A DNA stretch of 64,000 nucleotides from Ruminococcus flavefaciens ATCC 19208 (GCF_000518765.1 NZ_JAEF01000006.1:186001-250000); one strand, 5' to 3'; numbered from the stretch's first letter, positions 51,148 through 60,043 are shown. Notes: generated by a model not told the origin, from the letters alone. A program made the numbers and translations.

Positions 51148-53487
51148 TTATCTATATTTGTTAGTATTGAGCACCCTTATTGAATTGAGGATAAGCAGCA
51201 TGGCTGTTCCTGAGTCTGCAAAAACAGCGAGCCACATATTCGGGTGTCCTATTAGTCCGAGAATAAGGACAACAGCCTTTATTGCAAGTGCAAAGATGAT
51301 ATTTTCCATAGAAATGCGAAGAGTTTTATCGGCAATTTTCTTTGCTCTGACTACAGCGTCAGGCTCGGAATTCATGAATATTGCATCGGATGCTTCAAGT
51401 GCAAGGTCAGAGCCGCTCTGCATTGCACCGCCTACATCCGCGCCTGCGAGAACGGGTCCGTCGTTGAAGCCGTCACCAACAAACATTACCGCACCGTATG
51501 CCTTTCGCAGGTTTTCTATTTCTTTAAGCTTGCCGTCAGGGAGAAGGTCACCTTTTCCGCTGTCAATACCAAGCTGTTTGACTATGGCAGCAGCATTTTC
51601 TGCCTTGTCGCCTGTGAGCATTGCTGTTTTGACTCCCATAGCTTTAAGCTGTTTTATCGCATTTGCTGAGGTTTTCTTCACAATATCGGAAACAGTTATT
51701 CTGCCCTCAACTTTGCCGTCAATAGCAATATATACAACACTGCCGAGAGGTACATCGTTATCATTGACGGTGATATTGTTTTCGGACATCAGACGCTCGT
51801 TGCCGCAGAGAATACTTTTTCCGCCGATAACAGCTGTAACGCCGCGTCCTGCTATTTCTCCAGATTTTTCAGCTTCTGTAAGCTTTGTACCGTGCTCACG
51901 GCAGTATTCAACTATACTTTCTGCAACAGGGTGAGTTGAATACTGTTCGCAGCTGCCGCATATAGTAAGAAGTTCGTCATTGTTCATACTTCCGTATGAG
52001 AGAATGCCTGTAACGGTAAAGCATCCGTTTGTAAGTGTACCTGTTTTGTCAAATGCAATGGTCTTGACCTTTCCAAGTGCTTCAATGGCATTTCCGCCCT
52101 TGAATAGTATGCCAAGCTTTGAAGCTGCCCCGATACCTGAGAAGTACGCAAGAGGTACGCTGAGGACAAGTGCGCAGGGACAGCTGATAACAAGGAATGT
52201 CAGTGCGGAATATACCCATTTGCTCCATTCACCTGTTATAACTGAGGGAACTATCGCTGTAAGGAGTGCTATTGTGATAACTATTGGTGTATATACCTTT
52301 GCAAAACGAGTAATGAAACGGTCGATATGAGGCTTTTCAGCCGAAGCGTCCTCCACAGCCTGTGCTATTTTTGATATCATAGAGTCGTCAGCAGCAGCTG
52401 TGGCTTTCAGTGTAAATGTTTCTGAAAGGTTTATGCATCCTGACAGCAGCTTATCTCCTTTACGGACTGTAAGCGGAACAGGTTCGCCGTTTACTGCGGA
52501 AGTATCTATTTTCGACTCTCCGGACTCAACTATTCCGTCAGCGGCTATTCTTTCACCGGGTTTTATTCGTAGTATATCTCCAATCTTGATCTCATCTGAA
52601 TCAATTCGTCTGAATTCACCGTCTACAAGCACATCGGCCTCTTTTACTTTGTAAGCTGCAACATCGGTTATTGCTTTACGGCTGCGTGATACGGCGTAAT
52701 CCTCGAAAAGCTCACCGATACGGAAGAAAAGAACTACTCCCACAGCCTCTGCGTATTCACCGAGGGCAAATGCGCCTATAGTTGCAATTGTCATAAGGAA
52801 GTTTTCATCAAAGAAATTCCTGTTTTTCAGATTTTTGACAGTTGCTTTTAAAACGTTGAAGCCGAGAATAAGATAAGCTGCAATGTATAGTACGATAGTA
52901 AGCGGCATTACGTCGAGAAATTTGCCGCTGATAACAGCCGCTGCAAAAATTGCTACACCTGTTATGATCGTGAAGATCTCCTTTGAAAGCTTTTCGTGAC
53001 TTTCAGAGTGATCGTGCGTATGTTCGTGGGAATGAGTATTTTCGTGTTCATGCTCATGGTCGTGACCGCAGCCACATTCCTCATCATGGTGATGATGCTT
53101 ATGTTCGTGACCGCAGCCACATTCCTCATCATGATGATGATGCTTATGTTCGTGACCACAGCTGCAATCTTCATCGTGATGGTGATCATGGTCGTGACCA
53201 CAGCTGCATTCTTCATCGTGATAGTGATGATTATGGTCATGGTGATGATGTGAGTGGGATTTTTCTTCTTTTTCGATAGGGGAGATAACAACTCCTGCTT
53301 CTATTGATGATGCAACTTTATTAATTTCGGCGATAAGTTCGTCAGTAAGTTCACCCTTTATCTTGAACTTTTTCATGGGGAAGTTTAAAACCGCAGATTC
53401 AATACCTTCAAGCTTGTTAATGGCCTCTTCTATCTTGCCGCCGCAATGAGCGCAGTCAAGATTGGATATCGAAAACATCTTCTCCAT
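51148..53487 (-). CDS. Heavy-metal P1B-type ATPase (Zn/Cd type) with HMA domain and His-rich N-terminus
   Basis: 779 residues. N-terminal HMA domain with DCAHCG (C12/C15), then a His/Cys-rich stretch (about 74-164) of four ~15-residue repeats with HHHHDEECGCGHEHK pattern, eight membrane helices, SCPCALV in helix 6, the phosphorylation motif DKTGT, the STHPVAES site and GDGFNDGPVLAGADVGGAM in the nucleotide domain (GDGFND instead of the usual GDGIND). Motif CPC plus Asp near the last helices fits a Zn2+/Cd2+ exporter. ATG 53487 is chosen because AAAGGACGG precedes it; the one at 53526 overlaps the operator. A consensus promoter with an ArsR-like dyad lies upstream. Confidence 0.9.
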   Translation of the reverse strand: MEKMFSISNLDCAHCGGKIEEAINKLEGIESAVLNFPMKKFKIKGELTDELIAEINKVASSIEAGVVISPIEKEEKSHSHHHHDHNHHYHDEECSCGHDHDHHHDEDCSCGHEHKHHHHDEECGCGHEHKHHHHDEECGCGHDHEHEHENTHSHEHTHDHSESHEKLSKEIFTIITGVAIFAAAVISGKFLDVMPLTIVLYIAAYLILGFNVLKATVKNLKNRNFFDENFLMTIATIGAFALGEYAEAVGVVLFFRIGELFEDYAVSRSRKAITDVAAYKVKEADVLVDGEFRRIDSDEIKIGDILRIKPGERIAADGIVESGESKIDTSAVNGEPVPLTVRKGDKLLSGCINLSETFTLKATAAADDSMISKIAQAVEDASAEKPHIDRFITRFAKVYTPIVITIALLTAIVPSVITGEWSKWVYSALTFLVISCPCALVLSVPLAYFSGIGAASKLGILFKGGNAIEALGKVKTIAFDKTGTLTNGCFTVTGILSYGSMNNDELLTICGSCEQYSTHPVAESIVEYCREHGTKLTEAEKSGEIAGRGVTAVIGGKSILCGNERLMSENNITVNDNDVPLGSVVYIAIDGKVEGRITVSDIVKKTSANAIKQLKAMGVKTAMLTGDKAENAAAIVKQLGIDSGKGDLLPDGKLKEIENLRKAYGAVMFVGDGFNDGPVLAGADVGGAMQSGSDLALEASDAIFMNSEPDAVVRAKKIADKTLRISMENIIFALAIKAVVLILGLIGHPNMWLAVFADSGTAMLLILNSIRVLNTNKYR
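53061..53240 (-). repeat. Tandem repeats coding the His-rich region
   Basis: Four copies of a 45/42-bp unit start at 53061, 53106, 53151 and 53193. They code the HHHHDEECGCGHEHK-type repeats of the P-type ATPase. Unequal crossing-over could vary the copy number. Confidence 0.8.
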
Positions 53488-53510
53488 ATAGTCACCGTCC
53501 TTTCTAATAT

Positions 53511-53526
53511 ATGAATACTTGTTCAT
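53511..53526. promoter_or_regulatory. ArsR/SmtB-type operator candidate
   Basis: ATGAA (53511-53515) and TTCAT (53522-53526) form an inverted repeat with 6-base spacing, in the context TATGAATACTTGTTCATG, close to the ATGAAC/GTTCAT-type operators of CzrA, SmtB and ArsR. It covers the likely transcription start and leader of the P-type ATPase gene. No arsR-like gene is adjacent. Confidence 0.6.
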
Positions 53527-53532
53527 GTGTTT

Positions 53533-53561
53533 AATATATCATACTATGAACCATTTGTCAA
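53533..53561 (-). promoter_or_regulatory. Promoter of the P-type ATPase gene
   Basis: On the minus strand TTGACA (53556-53561), 17-bp spacer, TATATT (53533-53538) with TGA extension. The spacer holds the palindrome TCATACTATGA (53539-53549), possibly a second regulator site. Confidence 0.8.
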
Positions 53562-53578
53562 TAGGTTGAGAGCTTTTC

Positions 53579-53607
53579 TTGCAATTTTTCATGATAGATG
53601 GTATAAT
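53579..53607 (+). promoter_or_regulatory. Sigma-A-type promoter upstream of the second ECF sigma gene
   Basis: TTGCAA (53579-53584), 17-bp spacer, TATAAT (53602-53607) with TGG extension. It implies a leader of about 215 nt. It lies back-to-back with the ATPase promoter. A possible ECF-type promoter (TCGTCTTTTTT near 53716-53726, CACTTATAGGTGAAAG at 53739-53754) lies within that leader. Confidence 0.6.
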
Positions 53608-53744
53608 TTCTGTATTATGAAGCAGCTTTTGTTAACTCGGATTAACGCGAAATAAAAATTGAAAGGCATTAAAGTTTTGAATTGCTAACAATAATGAAAA
53701 ATTTTTCAGTTTTTTTCGTCTTTTTTGGCTTCTGAAAACACTTA

Positions 53745-53829
53745 TAGGTGAAAGCTTTCACAGGAGCTTCGGAGGAGCTTGCAAGTCGGGAAATATCCCT
53801 GCCTCCGGAAACCGAAAAGGAGTGATACG
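53745..53829 (+). promoter_or_regulatory. Structured 5' leader of the second ECF sigma gene
   Basis: Downstream of the putative ECF -10, GTGAAAGCTTTCAC (53749-53762) is a perfect palindrome, CGGAGG (53770-53775) can pair with CCTCCG (53802-53807), and inside are CTTGCAAG and GGG-AAATAT-CCC hairpins, forming a three-way-junction-like fold just before the AAAGGAG ribosome-binding site. No known riboswitch family is recognised. Confidence 0.4.
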
Positions 53830-54423
53830 ATGAATGCCGATATGAATTATTTCAGCGGGGGTGACGGAACAATTCTTACTTCTTTTACTAATACAAATAC
53901 TTTATCAGAAGAGGATAATACTATAAATGAACTGATAATAAGCTGCAGGACATCAAAGGAAAGCCTCAGCAAGCTTTATGTCATGTTCAAGGATATGGTA
54001 TTTGCCGTTGCTTTCGGAATAACTTCCGATTATCATCTTGCTGAGGACTGCGTTACGGAAACCTTTGTAAGGCTTACGCAGGTGAAACGTTTTTCCTCAA
54101 AAAAAGGAGACGGCAGGGGATTCATAATCACAATAGCGCGCAACGTTGCATTTGAGCTTCGCCGAAGATACAAGAAAGAGATAACGAATTTTATACTACA
54201 GAGCTACGGTGAAGCGGAAAAGACTGTCGAGGACAGTATTTACATAAATCAGCTTCTCAAGCATTTAAATGATAAGCAAAGAGAAACAGTCATTCTGAAA
54301 TGCTGTGCAGAACTTACCTTCAGGCAGATAGCAAAGGTAATGAAGTGTCCTGAAACGACCGCGAAATCAAGGTATAAAAAAGCAATATCCATTTTACAGG
54401 AAAAGGCAGGTGAGGATCAGTGA
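53830..54423 (+). CDS. ECF-type RNA polymerase sigma factor (second module)
   Basis: 197 residues with regions 2 and 4. Region 2, about residues 35-105, contains DMVFAVAFGITSDYHLAEDCVTETFVRL and the basic FIITIARNVAFELRRRY helix; region 4, about 135-190, has LTFRQIAKVMKCPETTAKSRYKKAISIL. ATG 53830 has AAAAGGAGTG; the longer frame to 53779 runs through the structured leader. The stop overlaps the next gene by three bases, as expected for translational coupling to its partner. It is only distantly like the 4606 sigma factor. Confidence 0.88.
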   Translation: MNADMNYFSGGDGTILTSFTNTNTLSEEDNTINELIISCRTSKESLSKLYVMFKDMVFAVAFGITSDYHLAEDCVTETFVRLTQVKRFSSKKGDGRGFIITIARNVAFELRRRYKKEITNFILQSYGEAEKTVEDSIYINQLLKHLNDKQRETVILKCCAELTFRQIAKVMKCPETTAKSRYKKAISILQEKAGEDQ

Positions 54424-55976
54424 AGAAGAAAAATGATATAGTGGGAGATCAGGAATTTGAGAAGCTGCTGAAGAACAAGATGAATGAGCTTTCATCTTCC
54501 GTAGACTGCTTTGACAAGATCTCCTCAAGAGCTTTTCCTGAGACAGATTCGGATTTTTGCGACAGCGAGTTTACCGTAAGTGACCTTGAAAACGTTACTG
54601 GCAGAAGAAAAACAGTGCCTGTTCTCAAATGGACAGCAATTGCTGCGGCAGTGGCATTGTTTGTGGGAATACTCCCTCGGACAGCATTCGTACAGGAATT
54701 CATTTCAAATATCGGCAAAAATGACGATAGCAGGTATAGATCGATATTAGCGGAAATATCAGAGGAAAACTTTGAACACACATATAAAATATATGATATG
54801 CCGCTAAAAGAATACATCGAAAAGGACGTTTTATATACGCCGTATTACAGATGTCCGTTTTATGAAGATGATAAAGATGATATCAATGTACGTATATATA
54901 TAAGAATGTACAACGATTTGCCGACAAATCAGATATATGCAGTTGAATATGCAGGCGATTACGACAAAAACAATATACTTGCCGCAGCAGAATCGAAGGC
55001 AAAGTTTACTGATGAAGATTTTGAAAAGGTTGGAGTCACAGAAGTTTTAGATGACAACCTGACAAAGTACACAGTTAACAAAGAATTCTTCGGAAGTAAA
55101 AGAGATGATGTTCTTGACAGTGACGATCAGAAAGTAATGGCCGCTTCTTTTATGTACGATCATTTATTTAAGTATAATGATAGCGTAAATCTGCTTCACA
55201 CCGAGGTATTGTACGGTAACTATATCAATGATAACAGTAATTATTTCTATGATATAGCAGTTACAGCAATTGACGAAGATTCAGGTCAACGCTATTTATT
55301 TGAAATGCCTGATGAAAAAGATCTGTGGAACTGTTCTGTTTATTTTAATGGTAAATCAGTGATGCCTAAGGAAGATCATTCTTTGTTCAAGCGTAAAAAA
55401 TATTTTACAAGTAAGTTGTATGACGAAAGAAATGGCAGTTCTCTGAGCTATTATAAACCATATGCCAATGTAGGTGAAGATATTTTGGACGGTGGTTCGG
55501 ATCATCTGGAAATTAAGAACTATCCTAACGGTGATTACGCGATGGATAATTTTGAATTACAGCAGTTCACTCAGTTTATTGACAATAATGAAAGTGACAA
55601 CAGCGTGTTGGATAATTTTGGCGACTCTTTTGGAATCAACAAGTTCACCTCTGAAAGTGATGATGGATATATCGGTGAACGTGTGCTTGATACACCTGCT
55701 TATGCCGCTTCAAAGAAAAGTATGAAGATATATATTTCAGGCGTAAGCTTTCTTATGTATTCTTCTTACAGCGATCCGTATATTGGCATAAAAATAGCAG
55801 GCAGCGATAAGACTTTAAAGATCCACAGTAATGATATCGGCTTTGATACCGATTATTCAGAAGATAATATTAATGCCGATATACAGTCGGAGATAGCGAG
55901 ACAGGCAGAAGAATCTTTGAATGTATATGAAGTACAAAAAACAAGAGAAAAAGAGCTAAGAGAAAAAAATCAATGA
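54420..55976 (+). CDS. Membrane-anchored partner of the second ECF sigma factor, putative anti-sigma
   Basis: 518 residues: cytoplasmic N-terminus (~67 residues, with FEKLLKNKMNEL), one membrane helix (about 68-86, WTAIAAAVALFVGILP), and a long extracytoplasmic part rich in Asp/Tyr. No zinc anti-sigma motif. The soluble domain has no recognised fold; it shares overall layout, not clear sequence, with the 5180 gene. GTG start at 54420 overlaps the sigma stop. Anti-sigma function is inferred from the coupling. Confidence 0.65.
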   Translation: MKKKNDIVGDQEFEKLLKNKMNELSSSVDCFDKISSRAFPETDSDFCDSEFTVSDLENVTGRRKTVPVLKWTAIAAAVALFVGILPRTAFVQEFISNIGKNDDSRYRSILAEISEENFEHTYKIYDMPLKEYIEKDVLYTPYYRCPFYEDDKDDINVRIYIRMYNDLPTNQIYAVEYAGDYDKNNILAAAESKAKFTDEDFEKVGVTEVLDDNLTKYTVNKEFFGSKRDDVLDSDDQKVMAASFMYDHLFKYNDSVNLLHTEVLYGNYINDNSNYFYDIAVTAIDEDSGQRYLFEMPDEKDLWNCSVYFNGKSVMPKEDHSLFKRKKYFTSKLYDERNGSSLSYYKPYANVGEDILDGGSDHLEIKNYPNGDYAMDNFELQQFTQFIDNNESDNSVLDNFGDSFGINKFTSESDDGYIGERVLDTPAYAASKKSMKIYISGVSFLMYSSYSDPYIGIKIAGSDKTLKIHSNDIGFDTDYSEDNINADIQSEIARQAEESLNVYEVQKTREKELREKNQ

Positions 55977-56031
55977 TCAGTTTACGGTAACTCGCTGACG
56001 TTTAAGCTGAATTACAAAAGAAAGTTCAGAT

Positions 56032-56061
56032 ACAGCCCTTCTGTTGAAGGGCTGTTTTTTG
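56032..56061 (+). terminator. Terminator of the second sigma operon
   Basis: 9-bp stem (56032-56040 with 56047-56055), 6-nt loop, then six T. Confidence 0.9.
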
Positions 56062-56109
56062 TCGCTGTGAAAACTATCTGACAGGCTGTAATGTCATGGA
56101 ATGCTTATT

Positions 56110-56823
56110 TCAGTTTATGTTGTTGACGACACTGATAGAAATATACTTGTCCACAACAGCTCTAAAATCAGTATCAGGCTCGGCATCTTCATTGTAATCT
56201 CCCTCTACCATAAGCCTTGTACCGCCGTTTTCGAGCTTGGCAAGCTCTATGTAGTGATCACGAAAGAACATACCGTGGGAGACCTTTCTGTCTTTAAGTA
56301 TGCCTTTGCATTCCGACAGACGGCAACCGGGAAAGTTTACATTGAATATCTGGCCGTATCCGAGTTTTTCGTAAGAAAGTTCAGAAAGTATTTTTTGCAG
56401 ATATTTGGCTGAAACTTCGTGCAGCTTGTCTGCTTCTTCCGAGAGTGAAATAGATGTTATTCCCTGAAAAGCTCCTTCAAATGCAGCACCTGCGGTAGCT
56501 GAATACTGTATGTCAGAGGCAACGTTATAGCCGTTATTAAGTCCTGAAAGTACAAGATCAGGCTTACATGGCATAATATTTAGAATGCCGATACGAACAC
56601 AGTCAGCAGGTGTGCCGCTGCATGAAAAGGCTTTAACAGCGTTTAAAGGAAAATCATGTGGGTATACATCAATATGGTTATGCAGTGAAATGCTGTGTGA
56701 AGCTGCGCTGCGCTGTTCAATAGGGGCAACTATCCATACTTCACCGAGCTCTTTGGCTGCTTTGGCAAGTCTTATAATACCGCTTGCATTTATGCCGTCA
56801 TCATTTGTTATAAGAATACGCAT
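56110..56823 (-). CDS. surE: 5'/3'-nucleotidase SurE
   Basis: Metal-dependent nucleoside 5'-monophosphate phosphatase, cytoplasmic. 237 residues with the N-terminal metal site ITNDDGINASGI (D8/D9), the SAASHSISLHN segment near 37 and the SGLNNGYNVASDIQYSATAGAAFEGA block near 89-115. ATG 56823 has GGAGGATAT ahead; the longer ORF to 56880 overlaps the promoter. A single gene convergent with the sigma operon. Confidence 0.96.
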   Translation of the reverse strand: MRILITNDDGINASGIIRLAKAAKELGEVWIVAPIEQRSAASHSISLHNHIDVYPHDFPLNAVKAFSCSGTPADCVRIGILNIMPCKPDLVLSGLNNGYNVASDIQYSATAGAAFEGAFQGITSISLSEEADKLHEVSAKYLQKILSELSYEKLGYGQIFNVNFPGCRLSECKGILKDRKVSHGMFFRDHYIELAKLENGGTRLMVEGDYNEDAEPDTDFRAVVDKYISISVVNNIN

Positions 56824-56853
56824 ATAATATCCTCCAAAGTAAAATACATTATT

Positions 56854-56882
56854 ATTATACAATGTAAGTATAAAAAACACAA
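56854..56882 (-). promoter_or_regulatory. Probable promoter of surE
   Basis: On the minus strand TATAAT (56854-56859) with a poor -35, TTGTGT (56877-56882), 17-bp spacer. Confidence 0.45.
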
Positions 56883-56969
56883 GTATTTGTTAACACCGAA
56901 AGTTTTTATATTATCACTTTAATAATATTTATGATTTAAAGAAATTTAATAAAAAAAATAAAATGGAAC

Positions 56970-56998
56970 TTGAATTCAAGGCTAAAATGTGATATAAT
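56970..56998 (+). promoter_or_regulatory. Promoter of the GGDEF-EAL gene
   Basis: TTGAAT (56970-56975), 17-bp spacer, TATAAT (56993-56998) with TGA extension. Confidence 0.8.
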
Positions 56999-57053
56999 AA
57001 TGCATAAGGGGAAGGTTTTTTTCTCAATAAATTACTTGGTTGGAGTGTTTATA

Positions 57054-58763
57054 ATGGGAAATGAAAAATTATTGGAATATTATAGTTTATTCGACACTTT
57101 GCTATATGCAATGACAGATGTTGATACTTTTGATTTTGATAAGATCAAAAGTGCACTTGCTGATATGTGTAAATTCTTTAATATATCAAAGGGTATAACC
57201 GAATTTTACCAAAGTGTAAGCAACGAAAAAATGAACAAGGGTGATGTTTTTGTTGGTTATGATAATGGTGAAGGCGGTGTGGAAATAATCAGCAGGCGTA
57301 TTGTCACCAAAACTATGGCTGTTGTTAAATGCAGTGCATACAGAAGCGAAAAGTTAGAACCGCTTTCAGATGAGGATCTGAAAAGAGTAGATCTCGTTAT
57401 GCGTACAGTTTTAAGCTTTGTAAGCCGCTACAGGCTTCAGTGCGTAATCGAGAGATTTGCTTTTTATGATGAATACGGATACGGTAATGTCAGAGCTTTC
57501 ATAAGATACCTTGAAAAACTTAATGAAAAGGGCATCCTGAGCGGACATACCGCTATTTATTATAACCTGCGCCACTTTACTCTTATCAATCGTGAGATAG
57601 GAAGAAATAACGGAGATATCGTTATGCGTAACTATTTCAATATGATAGATAAAATAGTAGGCGACAGGGGAATAGTATGCCGTGTCGGCGGTGATAATTT
57701 CGTATTGGTATTTGAAGATGAACTGCTCGATAAGATCCTTCCCATATTAAAAGGAGTTCCTGTAGTTTATGACAGCGACAATCAGAAGCGTATTCTTGTT
57801 TCTGCAAGTACAGGCGTTTTTCGCATGAAAGATGACTATGTATTTGAAAATCCGGGAGATATAATGGATAGGATCCTGACATCATGTCAGACTGCAAAGG
57901 TTGGCGGTAAGGATAGTATCGTATTTTTTGATGATAAAATGGAGATCAGCAAGGAAAAGCGTATGAAAATACAGCAGCTTTTTCCTGTTGCTCTTAAAAA
58001 TGAAGAGTTTAAGGTGTTCTATCAGCCTAAGATAGATATTCAGACAGGTGAACTTATTGGAGCTGAAGCTCTTTGCAGATGGTTCAGAGACGGCAAGATA
58101 GTACCTCCTTTGGAGTTTATTCCTGTTCTTGAATATAATACTGATATCTGCCGACTGGATTTTTATATGCTTGATCATGTCTGCAAGGATATCCGCAGAT
58201 GGCTTGACGAAGGACGTAAAGTTGTCCGTGTCTCGGTTAACCTTTCAAGAAAGCATATGATGGACGTTGATCTTCTTGATCATATAATTGAGATCGTTGA
58301 CAGGAATAATGTGCCTCATAAATATATTGAGATTGAACTTACCGAAACTACAACAGACGTGGAATTCCGTGATCTCAAACGTGTCGTAAGCGGGCTTCAG
58401 CAGGCTGGTATCTGTACATCTGTTGATGATTTCGGAATGGGATACTCGTCGCTCAATCTTATACGAGAGATACCATGGAATGTCCTTAAAGTTGACCGCA
58501 CCTTCCTGCCTCTGGATGATGATAATTCAAAAAGTACAAGAAGTGTCATGTTCAAATATGTTGTTGGCATGGCAAAAGAGCTTGGCATGGAATGTATCGC
58601 AGAGGGCGTTGAGACTGAAAAGCAGGTTGAGATACTGAGAAATAATGAGTGTTTGTTTGCACAAGGATATTTCTTTGATAAGCCATTGCCGCTTGATGAA
58701 TTTGAAAACCGTCTTAATGTACATCATTATATAGTAGAAACAGGAATACCTGACAATACATAA
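57054..58763 (+). CDS. Degenerate-GGDEF / EAL c-di-GMP phosphodiesterase
   Basis: 569 residues without membrane segments. After an N-terminal sensory region of ~115 residues comes a GGDEF-like domain whose signature reads GGDNF (about residue 211), so cyclase activity is unlikely. The EAL domain (from ~315) is intact: GAEALCRW near 335, VNLSRKH, IEIELTETT, SVDDFGMGYSSLN, LKVDR, AEGVE and AQGYFFDKP; the metal-binding residues are present, so it should hydrolyse c-di-GMP. GTP binding to the GGDEF part may regulate it. ATG 57054 with TGGAGTG. Single-gene unit with its own promoter and terminator. Confidence 0.92.
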   Translation: MGNEKLLEYYSLFDTLLYAMTDVDTFDFDKIKSALADMCKFFNISKGITEFYQSVSNEKMNKGDVFVGYDNGEGGVEIISRRIVTKTMAVVKCSAYRSEKLEPLSDEDLKRVDLVMRTVLSFVSRYRLQCVIERFAFYDEYGYGNVRAFIRYLEKLNEKGILSGHTAIYYNLRHFTLINREIGRNNGDIVMRNYFNMIDKIVGDRGIVCRVGGDNFVLVFEDELLDKILPILKGVPVVYDSDNQKRILVSASTGVFRMKDDYVFENPGDIMDRILTSCQTAKVGGKDSIVFFDDKMEISKEKRMKIQQLFPVALKNEEFKVFYQPKIDIQTGELIGAEALCRWFRDGKIVPPLEFIPVLEYNTDICRLDFYMLDHVCKDIRRWLDEGRKVVRVSVNLSRKHMMDVDLLDHIIEIVDRNNVPHKYIEIELTETTTDVEFRDLKRVVSGLQQAGICTSVDDFGMGYSSLNLIREIPWNVLKVDRTFLPLDDDNSKSTRSVMFKYVVGMAKELGMECIAEGVETEKQVEILRNNECLFAQGYFFDKPLPLDEFENRLNVHHYIVETGIPDNT

Positions 58764-58768
58764 CAATC

Positions 58769-58793
58769 ACGCCTCCCGAAAGGGAGGCGTTTT
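58769..58793 (+). terminator. Terminator of the EAL gene
   Basis: 9-bp stem (58769-58777 with 58782-58790), GAAA tetraloop, short T-run. Confidence 0.85.
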
Positions 58794-58861
58794 AGCGTAA
58801 TAATGAGCTATATGTGCAATATTTGTTATTGTTATTTTTATTTGTGTTATTACGTTTTGTA

Positions 58862-58890
58862 TTGACAAAGATGACTTGATGTGTTATAAT
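58862..58890 (+). promoter_or_regulatory. Promoter of the LPG-synthase-like gene
   Basis: TTGACA (58862-58867), 17-bp spacer, TATAAT (58885-58890): full consensus. It rules out the ORF start at 58896. Confidence 0.9.
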
Positions 58891-58937
58891 TTAAGTTGAG
58901 TAACTCAGCAAATAACCTGTTATGCGTGGGGGTGACA

Positions 58938-59984
58938 TTGATAAAAAAAATACTCAAATACGCGTTGAATATAGGGCTTATTCTGGTAATCACGTTCTTT
59001 ACACTGCATGTTATTTTCAAGGAACAAGAGCTTACGGAAATAATTCGTGATCTACGTATGGCTAAACCTGCGTGGATAGCATTGGGTGCAGTTGCTGCAC
59101 TGCTTTTTGTTTCCGGTGAATCGGTCATAATACACTATATGCTCAGGGTTCTTAATCAGAAGATAAGTTTTTTGAAATGTCTGAAATATTCATTTATTGG
59201 ATTTTTTTTCAGTTATATAACACCTTCTTCAACCGGTGGTCAGCCTGTGCAGATGTACCATATGAAAAAGGATAAAATAAATATTGGTTATTCCACACTG
59301 ATAATGCTGCTTATAACTATTGCATACAAATCCGTACTTATTCTCATGGGTCTTGGATTTTTGGTTTTCAATTCCGATGTAGTCGTTAAATACGCTATAG
59401 ACATGAAATGGCTGATCGTACTTGGGTTTGTGCTTAATCTTTCGTTTATTGCAGCTTTGACACTGATATTTATAAAACCTATCTGGGCAAGGGCACTCGG
59501 TATCAAAGCCGTGGGACTTCTTACAAAGATCAGGGTGCTTAAACGCAGAAATAAAGAAAAATATACGGAAAAGCTTATAGGAATATGCGATACATATGCT
59601 ATGGGTGCCGATTATATAAAGAAAAATTTATCGGTAGTTTTCAAAGTTTTTTTTCTGACGGCTGTACAAAGGCTTTTACTTTTCTCTGTGACATGGATCG
59701 TTTATAGGGCTTACGGCATGGAGGATACAAGGTTTATAGATATTATAACGATACAGATAATGATAGCGGTTGCTGTTGAAATGCTTCCACTTCCCGGAGC
59801 AGCGGGAATCTCAGAAGGGTGTTTTCTGCTCTCCTTTACAGAAATATTTGGTACAGGTCTTGTAAAGCCTGCAATGCTTATAAACAGAGGACTTACATTC
59901 TATCTGATACTGTTTGTGGGTGGATTTATTACATTAGCCGATCGTATTATCAGTTTAAAAAAGAAAAAAAGAAATAAGGAATAA
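58938..59984 (+). CDS. Lysylphosphatidylglycerol-synthase-type transmembrane protein (UPF0104/YbhN-like)
   Basis: 348 residues, about eight membrane helices, no cytoplasmic aminoacyl-transferase domain. Family features: FSYITPSSTGGQPVQMYHMKK near residue 91, and a C-terminal MLPLPGAAGISEGCFLL motif near 288. Related proteins translocate lipids or act as flippase domains of MprF; the substrate here is unknown. The start is TTG 58938, with GGGGG at 58928-58932 as ribosome-binding site. A terminator follows it. Confidence 0.8.
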   Translation: MIKKILKYALNIGLILVITFFTLHVIFKEQELTEIIRDLRMAKPAWIALGAVAALLFVSGESVIIHYMLRVLNQKISFLKCLKYSFIGFFFSYITPSSTGGQPVQMYHMKKDKINIGYSTLIMLLITIAYKSVLILMGLGFLVFNSDVVVKYAIDMKWLIVLGFVLNLSFIAALTLIFIKPIWARALGIKAVGLLTKIRVLKRRNKEKYTEKLIGICDTYAMGADYIKKNLSVVFKVFFLTAVQRLLLFSVTWIVYRAYGMEDTRFIDIITIQIMIAVAVEMLPLPGAAGISEGCFLLSFTEIFGTGLVKPAMLINRGLTFYLILFVGGFITLADRIISLKKKKRNKE

Positions 59985-59994
59985 AAATGTTCAG

Positions 59995-60018
59995 CTCCGC
60001 TTTATAGCGGAGTTTTTT
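59995..60018 (+). terminator. Terminator of the LPG-synthase-like gene
   Basis: 7-bp stem (59995-60001 with 60006-60012), TTAT loop, six T. Confidence 0.85.
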
Positions 60019-60043
60019 GTTTAAGGTTTTTTGTCAAATATAC

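Noticed and set aside
50951-51934. 327-residue ORF opposite the P-type ATPase
   Set aside because: Lies antisense to the conserved ATPase C-terminus; composition is that of a shadow frame.
52962-53291. Antisense ORFs across the ATPase His-rich repeats
   Set aside because: Arise from low-complexity CAT/GAT codons read on other frames; no start sites or ribosome-binding sites.
53740-53830. Resemblance of the leader to a cobalamin riboswitch 3' end (AGTCGGGAAATATCCCTGCCT)
   Set aside because: The required central core (GGTGAAA, GCCACTG-type boxes) is absent and the region is far too short.
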